NCBI GenBank assembly: GCA_945871415.1 | Contig: CAMBWG010000049.1 | Span: 1-10,402, forward strand | Origin: an uncultured Desulfovibrio sp. | GTDB taxonomy: Bacteria > Desulfobacterota > Desulfovibrionia > Desulfovibrionales > Desulfovibrionaceae | DNA length: 10,402 nucleotides | Reading direction: 5' to 3' | The notes under the pieces: generated by a model | Seen by the model: only the letters and a program-made list of their open reading frames with translations | The model's database searches: none | Told to the model about the DNA's origin: nothing | Position numbers and translations under genes: made by a program | Part shown: positions 5,782 to 10,402 of the stretch, one piece after another | Numbering within the stretch: position 1 is the stretch's first letter | Layout: the number at the start of each line of letters is the position of its first letter

Positions 5782-6720
5782 TTAGAGGCGAATGTCGATG
5801 AATGACCGGTTGCGCAGCTGCCGGGTGTAGTCATCAAAGCGTTCCAAGGCCTTGGGACGGCGCAGAATGCCGTCGATGATCGGCCGGGCTTCATCCAGCG
5901 TCAGCGGCGCGTCCGGTCCGGTCGCGCCGGGACGGAAAAGATATACCTGCGCTTTGAAACCGTTGTTGATGGTGAAAATATCGGTCACGTCGCCGGGCTT
6001 CATCTTGCTCAGACGTTCGTTCCATTCAGGATTGAGGCGATCCCATTCCACGAGGCCCATATCGCCGCCCTTTTCCTTGTTGGGGGCGATGGAGTACTTG
6101 CGCGCGGCATCGGGGAAAGGAAGCGCGCCGGAGGCAATCTGGGCGGCTATGGACGAGGCGTTGACGTTGCGGGGATAGACCAGCAGCCCCATGTGCAGAC
6201 CGTCGCGCCGGAAAATGTCATTCTTGTGCGCCTTGTAGTAGTCCTCGATTTCCTTATTGGTAACGACGACCTTGCGGCCCACTTCCTGCCCCATGATTTT
6301 CTGGCGCATGATTTTTTTGCGCAGGTTGTCGCGCAATTCCTTGAGCGGAATTTTCTGGGCGGCCAGACGCTGCTCGAACTGCGCCTTTGTCAGGCCGTTG
6401 GTCTTCATGATGGTCGCGAGTTCCTCGTCAACGTCGCTTTCGGAAACCGTAGCCTTGAGGCGGACGCCTTCCTGCTCCAGGAGGATATCCATGATCATGC
6501 TGTCCAGCGTTTTACGCAGGATGCGGTCCATTTCTTTGGACTGCCTGGGATCATTGGGATTGATGCGCGCCCGGATAAGATCGGGCAGGGCGGTCTTCTG
6601 CAAATCGTACATGGTGATGACCTTGCCGTTGACCACGGCGGCCACTTTGTTCACCTGAGCAGCCTGCGCGCCGGCGATCATGCAGAGCGTCATCAGCAGG
6701 GCAAGGAATGCGTGTTTCAC
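5782..6720 (-). CDS. Secreted SurA-like periplasmic folding factor
   Basis: The 312-residue product resembles SurA/PpiC proteins, which escort unfolded outer-membrane proteins through the periplasm. The start is GTG (6718-6720), with GGAGG 6 bases upstream and a clean signal peptide at 1-20 (cleavage after AQA). A SurA_N-type helical domain covers about 22-165 (VAAVVNGKVITMYDL, then long charged helices). A single parvulin-like domain covers about 172-265, including KYSIAPNKEKGGDMG. A C-terminal helix follows at about 272-303. E. coli SurA has two parvulin domains; here there is one. The last strand reads GFKAQVYLF where active parvulins usually have GyH, so prolyl isomerase activity is doubtful and a holdase role more likely (inference). 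It stands between a terminator-like hairpin and repeat copy C, next to a second SurA-like gene. Naming it surA would be too specific. Confidence 0.85.
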   Translation of the reverse strand: MKHAFLALLMTLCMIAGAQAAQVNKVAAVVNGKVITMYDLQKTALPDLIRARINPNDPRQSKEMDRILRKTLDSMIMDILLEQEGVRLKATVSESDVDEELATIMKTNGLTKAQFEQRLAAQKIPLKELRDNLRKKIMRQKIMGQEVGRKVVVTNKEIEDYYKAHKNDIFRRDGLHMGLLVYPRNVNASSIAAQIASGALPFPDAARKYSIAPNKEKGGDMGLVEWDRLNPEWNERLSKMKPGDVTDIFTINNGFKAQVYLFRPGATGPDAPLTLDEARPIIDGILRRPKALERFDDYTRQLRNRSFIDIRL

Positions 6721-6726
6721 CTCGGG

Positions 6727-6731
6727 CCTCC
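6727..6731 (-). promoter_or_regulatory. Ribosome binding site for a GTG start
   Basis: GGAGG on the minus strand lies 6 bases before GTG at 6720. It fixes the start of the surA-like gene, whose signal peptide begins at that codon. No in-frame ATG nearby would preserve the signal peptide. Confidence 0.8.
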
Positions 6732-6734
6732 AGG

Positions 6735-6802
6735 AGCCTTTTCGGAATAACGGGGAAAAACGTCGGGCGCGCAGGCGCGTCCGACGTTGAACGCAAAAGG
6801 CT
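6735..6802 (-). promoter_or_regulatory. Outer inverted repeat enclosing the terminator
   Basis: AGCCTTTT (6735-6742) and AAAAGGCT (6795-6802) are perfect 8-base inverted repeats that bracket the terminator hairpin at 6759-6788. In RNA they could close a long stem stacked outside the terminator and ending four bases from the ribosome binding site. A regulatory role is inference. Confidence 0.35.
6756..6788 (-). terminator. Rho-independent terminator before surA-like gene
   Basis: On the minus strand AACGTCGG pairs with CCGACGTT (8 bp). After one mismatch a CGCG/CGCG extension follows around a CCTG loop, and then a run of T residues. It fits the end of the mfd-lipoprotein transcript. It lies only about 35 bases ahead of the surA-like GTG start, with no room for a promoter in between, so it may act as an attenuator. 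Confidence 0.7.
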
Positions 6803-6835
6803 AGCTCAAAATAACGGACTATGCAATGCAGGGCG

Positions 6836-6873
6836 CTTCCCCCGTCCCGGAACCGGGCCGACTTTCGGGGAAG
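6836..6873. repeat. Inverted repeat downstream of the lipoprotein gene
   Basis: CTTCCCC (6836-6842) pairs with GGGGAAG (6867-6873), and inside is a CCCGG/CCGGG stem with a two-base loop. It lies between the lipoprotein stop and the terminator. No T-run follows on either strand. Its CT/GA-rich arms recall those at 235-290 and 4381-4432, but the match is short. Confidence 0.35.
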
Positions 6874-6936
6874 AGCCGTACATGCGTGACGCGCAGCGGA
6901 GTTTTTTGCCCGCTATGGCGAAAAGAGAGGCATGGA

Positions 6937-7911
6937 TCAGCGTTTTTCTTCCTTTGCCGTTTCGGCAGTGTCGCCGGAGGAGGCGTATTGCCGCAGCACC
7001 TCTTCGCGCAGGAGTGGAGAAACGGTAATCCGGGAATGCTCCAGCGCGTCTTCCAGCCAGTCGTCAAAGGCAGGGGCGCGTTTCTGCAGGCGAACTTCCC
7101 GTTCTATGAGAGCATAGACGGCTGCCGGGGGCGGTGTTTCCGCCGCCAGTCGGGCCATGAGACCCATGCTCACGAAACCGCCGTTTTCGTCAGGGCGCGG
7201 ACGGGTGCTCTCTCCGGGCCTGAGGGAGGGGACGTCCTTGTTCCACGGCGGTGTGAGTTCCCGGACGGGGATTTCCGTGCAGCGGGTGGAGACGTCCTTG
7301 CCGACGGCGGGTGTCCTGTCCGCGGCAAAGGCGTCGCGCCATTGCTGCAGCGCCTCCTTGCTGGCGGAGGATGCAAGGCAGACCCTGTAGCGTTCGGGGA
7401 GACGAAAGGCCGCTTCATGCTCTTTATAATAGGCCAGCACTTCGTCGCGGCTGACGCGCAGCTCCGGTTCCAGCACCAGCTCTTCCAGCAGTTGCAGGGC
7501 CACAAAGCCCCGCAGCAGGCGCCGCCATTCCGCCGGATCGAGGGATTCTTCGGCAAGATAGTTGTCGAATTCTCCCGGGCCGTAATCGTCGCGGATTTCC
7601 TCTTCCAGATCGCGGGCGCGTTCCTCAACGCCGTGAATACCGCGCCGTTGCAGGTCCTGAATAGCCAGCGTCTGTATGATGATGTCGGACAGGGCCTCGC
7701 CGTAATCGCGCCGGAGCTGATTTGTGTCGGGAGGCTGGTTGCGGGTTCCGAGACCCGGGGAATTGCCGTCCATGTAGGCCTGTACGGTACGTATATGGAT
7801 GGCCGCGCCGTTGACCGTGGCGACGACCCCCTCGGGCAGGGGGCTTTCCCAGCATCCGGCCAGCGGCAGGAGGCAGCACAGAGCGAAGGCGCGCAGCAGG
7901 TGGCGGATCAT
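6937..7911 (-). CDS. SurA/PpiC-like lipoprotein
   Basis: The 324-residue product begins with a lipoprotein signal (lipobox LAGC, lipidated Cys20). Trp follows the cysteine, so by the usual +2 rule it should reach the outer membrane. A SurA_N-like segment follows: VVATVNGAAIHIRTVQAYMD at 29-48, then charged helices to about 165 with a VSRDEVLAYYKEHEAAF stretch typical of the linker into a parvulin fold. A diverged rotamase-like region covers about 170-270, where I cannot find the usual GGdlG signature. A short charged tail ends the protein. Start ATG 7911 overlaps the mfd stop in ATGA, with GGAG 7 bases upstream, so translation is probably coupled to mfd. The likely role is a membrane-anchored chaperone for exported proteins; isomerase activity is unproven. 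The neighbouring secreted SurA-like gene suggests related or divided tasks. Confidence 0.8.
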   Translation of the reverse strand: MIRHLLRAFALCCLLPLAGCWESPLPEGVVATVNGAAIHIRTVQAYMDGNSPGLGTRNQPPDTNQLRRDYGEALSDIIIQTLAIQDLQRRGIHGVEERARDLEEEIRDDYGPGEFDNYLAEESLDPAEWRRLLRGFVALQLLEELVLEPELRVSRDEVLAYYKEHEAAFRLPERYRVCLASSASKEALQQWRDAFAADRTPAVGKDVSTRCTEIPVRELTPPWNKDVPSLRPGESTRPRPDENGGFVSMGLMARLAAETPPPAAVYALIEREVRLQKRAPAFDDWLEDALEHSRITVSPLLREEVLRQYASSGDTAETAKEEKR

Positions 7912-10402
7912 GCCTGTTCTCCGGCGGGCGCAACGCGCACGCTTTCCAGTTTTTCGCGCAGGGCGCGCAGACCCGCGCTGAAGTCACCCCCGGGCAGCGG
8001 CAGGAACAGCCCTGCCGGGGGCAGAAGACGCGCGCCGGGCGTTGCCGAGGCCAGCGCCACAATGCGTTCGGGCGCGGCAACCTGCTGGCCTTCCATCCAG
8101 GTCAGGCGCACGTGATCCAGACTGATGTCGGCCCGCTGTACCTGCAGGGAACAGAGGAACTGCTTGAAGTCCAGCACCGCCAGAAAGTTGGCCACTTCCG
8201 GGGGATAGGGGCCGAAGCGGTCGCGCATGGCGAGGGCGGCTTCTTCCCGCGCAGCTCCGTTGGCCGCCGAGGCCAGCGATTTGTAGCAGCGCAGGCGCTC
8301 GCGGCCGTCGTCAATATAGGTCTGCGGGATATGGGCCGGAAGGCCGAGGTTGAGTTCGGTCTCTGTTTCCAGCGCGGCGGGCGTACCCTTGAGCCGGGCC
8401 ACGGCTTCTTCCAGCATTTCCAGATAGAGATCAAGGCCCACGCGGCCCATGTGCCCGGACTGTACTTCGCCGAGGATGTTTCCCGCGCCGCGCAGGCGCA
8501 AGTCCTCCATGGCCACCTGAAAGCCCGCCCCCAGATAGTCCATGTCCATGATGATGCGCAGGCGCTCTTCAGCAATGGGCGTCAGGCGTTCTTCATCGGG
8601 CACGACAAAGAACGCATATGCCTGCCTGTCGCTGCGGCCCACGCGGCCGCGCAGCTGATAGAGCTGGCCGAGGCCGAACATCTGTGCCTGATCCACCACA
8701 AGCGTGTTGGCACGGGGAAAGTCCAGCCCGGATTCCACAATGGACGTGCAGACCAGAATATCCAGCTCGCCGTGCCAGAACTTGTGCATGTTCTCTTCCA
8801 GCTCGACCTCGCCCATCTGGCCGTGAGCCATGCCGATGCGGGCGTCGGGCACGAGCGACCGCACATATTCGCAGACTCGTTCCAGACCCTGCACGCGGTT
8901 ATAAACCCAGAAGACCTGCCCTTCGCGCGCCAGCTCGCGCTGCAGTACCTTGCGCAGCAGCTCGGCATCCCGGCGCAGCACGGCCGTGGCCACGGGTTTG
9001 CGTTCCTGCGGCGCGGTTTCGATAACCGAAAGATCGCGGATGCCGGACATGGACAGCTGGAGCGTGCGCGGAATGGGCGTCGCCGTCAGGGTCAGCACGT
9101 CCACATTTTTTTTCAGGGCTTTGAGTTTTTCCTTGTGACGCACGCCGAAACGCTGTTCCTCGTCCAGTATGAGCAGGGAGAGATTGGGAAGCTGCACGTC
9201 GGCCGAAAGCAGACGATGGGTTCCTATGAGAATGTCGATGGTTCCCTGCGCGGCGGCGGCCAGCGTTTCTTTCTGTCTGGCGCGGGATACAAAGCGGCTC
9301 AGCAGGCCCACGTTGACCGGAAAGCCCGAAAGCCGGGCCCGGAATGTCTGAAAGTGCTGTTCGGCCAGCACGGTGGTGGGGCAGAGCAGCGCCACCTGGC
9401 GGCCTTCCGAAGCGGCGCGGAAGGCGGCGCGCAGCGCCACTTCCGTCTTGCCGAAACCCACGTCGCCGCAGACGAGGCGATCCATGGGCACAGGCTTGTC
9501 CATGTCGTCCAGCACATCCTGAATGGCACGCGCCTGATCCGGCGTTTCCTCAAAGCCGAACGTGGCTTCAAATTCATGATAGAGATCGCCGGGAGGATCA
9601 TAGCGGAAGCCCTTGGCAACCTTGCGGTAGGCGTACATTTCCACAAGATCGGCGGCGATTTTTTCAATGGCCTTGCGGGCTTTGTCCTTGCCCGTGCTCC
9701 AGGAACTGCCGCCCAGCCGATCCAGTGCCGGCGGATCGGCGTCGCCGCCCTTGAAGCGCTGCACAAGCCCCATGCGGTCCACAGGTACATAGAGCTTGTC
9801 CTGCCCGGCGTAATCCAGCAGCAGAAAGTCGTTGGCGATGCCGTTGCCGCTCATGTGCTCAAGGCCCACAAAACGGCCGATGCCGTAATCGCGGTGCACC
9901 AGCAGATCGCCGGGCTTGAGATCGTCGAAGCTGTCCAGTCCCCGGAAGGCGCGCGAAGGCGTGCGTCGTGCTTTCTCCGCCTTGGGATAAAGAATATTTT
10001 CGCCCAGCAGCAGCACGTTGTCCCAGATCATGTCCGCGCCGTTGCGGAACGGAGAGACAAGAGCAAACAGCCCATGCTGATCCGGCGCATAGCGCAGAGC
10101 GGGAGCAATGCCTTCCTGCTCGGCCAGCTTGAGGAATTTGCCGCGGCTGCGGCGGCTGGAGAAACTAAGCAGCACTTGTCGTTTGTCGCGCTGCCATTCC
10201 CTCAGGGCCGCGGAAAGATGCTGCCAGGGCCGGTCGGCCGCGCCCGGCTCGTTGAAAAGGTCCGTAAAGGCATGCAGGGGGCGTTCCGCCATGTCCGCGC
10301 CCTGAGCGTCCACGCCCATGAACAGCGGCTCCGCTTCCACCCGGGCGGCCTTTTCCCAGGGGAGCGCGCCGCCCGCATCACGCAGGCAGATATGGGCGGG
10401 CT
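7908..10402 (-). CDS. mfd: Transcription-repair coupling factor Mfd (5' end missing)
   Basis: Mfd pushes or removes RNA polymerase stalled at DNA damage and recruits UvrA for nucleotide excision repair. About 830 C-terminal residues are present; the frame stays open through the right edge, so roughly the first quarter to third of a typical ~1,150-residue protein lies outside. Numbering from the edge: the end of the UvrB-like module lies before about 135; the RNA-polymerase-interacting (CarD-like) domain is near 162-216 (GDLLVHRDYGIGRFVGLEHM). Translocase motifs are Walker A GDVGFGKT 312-319, DEEQ 413-416, TATPIPRTLQ 439-448 and QLRGRVGRSDRQAYAF 582-597. The TRCF C-terminal domain follows (LPAHIPQTYIDDGRERLRCYKS). 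All visible motifs look intact. An in-frame GTG at 10340 is internal and not the start. The stop overlaps the lipoprotein start by four bases. Confidence 0.97.
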   Translation of the reverse strand, partial: PAHICLRDAGGALPWEKAARVEAEPLFMGVDAQGADMAERPLHAFTDLFNEPGAADRPWQHLSAALREWQRDKRQVLLSFSSRRSRGKFLKLAEQEGIAPALRYAPDQHGLFALVSPFRNGADMIWDNVLLLGENILYPKAEKARRTPSRAFRGLDSFDDLKPGDLLVHRDYGIGRFVGLEHMSGNGIANDFLLLDYAGQDKLYVPVDRMGLVQRFKGGDADPPALDRLGGSSWSTGKDKARKAIEKIAADLVEMYAYRKVAKGFRYDPPGDLYHEFEATFGFEETPDQARAIQDVLDDMDKPVPMDRLVCGDVGFGKTEVALRAAFRAASEGRQVALLCPTTVLAEQHFQTFRARLSGFPVNVGLLSRFVSRARQKETLAAAAQGTIDILIGTHRLLSADVQLPNLSLLILDEEQRFGVRHKEKLKALKKNVDVLTLTATPIPRTLQLSMSGIRDLSVIETAPQERKPVATAVLRRDAELLRKVLQRELAREGQVFWVYNRVQGLERVCEYVRSLVPDARIGMAHGQMGEVELEENMHKFWHGELDILVCTSIVESGLDFPRANTLVVDQAQMFGLGQLYQLRGRVGRSDRQAYAFFVVPDEERLTPIAEERLRIIMDMDYLGAGFQVAMEDLRLRGAGNILGEVQSGHMGRVGLDLYLEMLEEAVARLKGTPAALETETELNLGLPAHIPQTYIDDGRERLRCYKSLASAANGAAREEAALAMRDRFGPYPPEVANFLAVLDFKQFLCSLQVQRADISLDHVRLTWMEGQQVAAPERIVALASATPGARLLPPAGLFLPLPGGDFSAGLRALREKLESVRVAPAGEQA

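Noticed and set aside
6826..8115. A 429-codon plus-strand open frame opposite the lipoprotein and the end of mfd
   Set aside because: It spans two well-supported genes on the other strand and an intergenic terminator, and has no recognisable domain.

Overview
The window looks like an ordinary chromosomal stretch from a GC-rich Gram-negative bacterium. A Desulfovibrio-type sulfate reducer (Desulfovibrionaceae) is my best guess. The guess rests on overall protein style and GC-rich codon use, and on the combination of an OmpP1/FadL porin, an Mfd-coupled SurA-like lipoprotein and a RodZ with an Ala/Pro-rich linker. I did no database comparison, so the genus is inference. The outer-membrane barrel, the lipoprotein and the periplasmic chaperone show directly that the cell has two membranes.

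All six genes lie on the minus strand. In transcription order, from the right edge leftwards, they are: mfd (transcription-repair coupling factor, 5' end cut by the window edge); a SurA/PpiC-like lipoprotein that overlaps mfd by 4 bases (ATGA); a secreted SurA-like folding factor that starts at GTG directly behind a terminator hairpin; rodZ (cell-shape protein); priA (replication-restart helicase); and an OmpP1/FadL-type transporter that most likely starts at a TTG codon. Two genes act on DNA (Mfd, PriA). The other four build or occupy the envelope: two chaperone-like proteins that could help outer-membrane proteins such as the FadL barrel fold, RodZ for MreB-dependent shape, and the barrel itself.

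The non-coding DNA is the least ordinary part. A dispersed element of about 143 bp, built from four successive hairpins, occurs three times within 1.6 kb. Two copies lie in the same orientation in the 450-bp rodZ-priA gap. One inverted copy fills the gap between the surA-like gene and rodZ almost exactly. The copies carry paired substitutions that preserve the hairpins. A second kind of palindrome, with GA-rich and CT-rich arms, appears downstream of fadL and between the two direct copies. The fadL leader has a candidate promoter inside the end of priA and a bulged hairpin just ahead of its ribosome binding site. The surA-like gene has a terminator with a T-run about 35 bases before its start, which suggests attenuation or read-through.

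I found no mobile element, CRISPR array, tRNA, rRNA or defence system, and no convincing new multi-gene system. The repeat family and the two leader structures are the parts worth checking.
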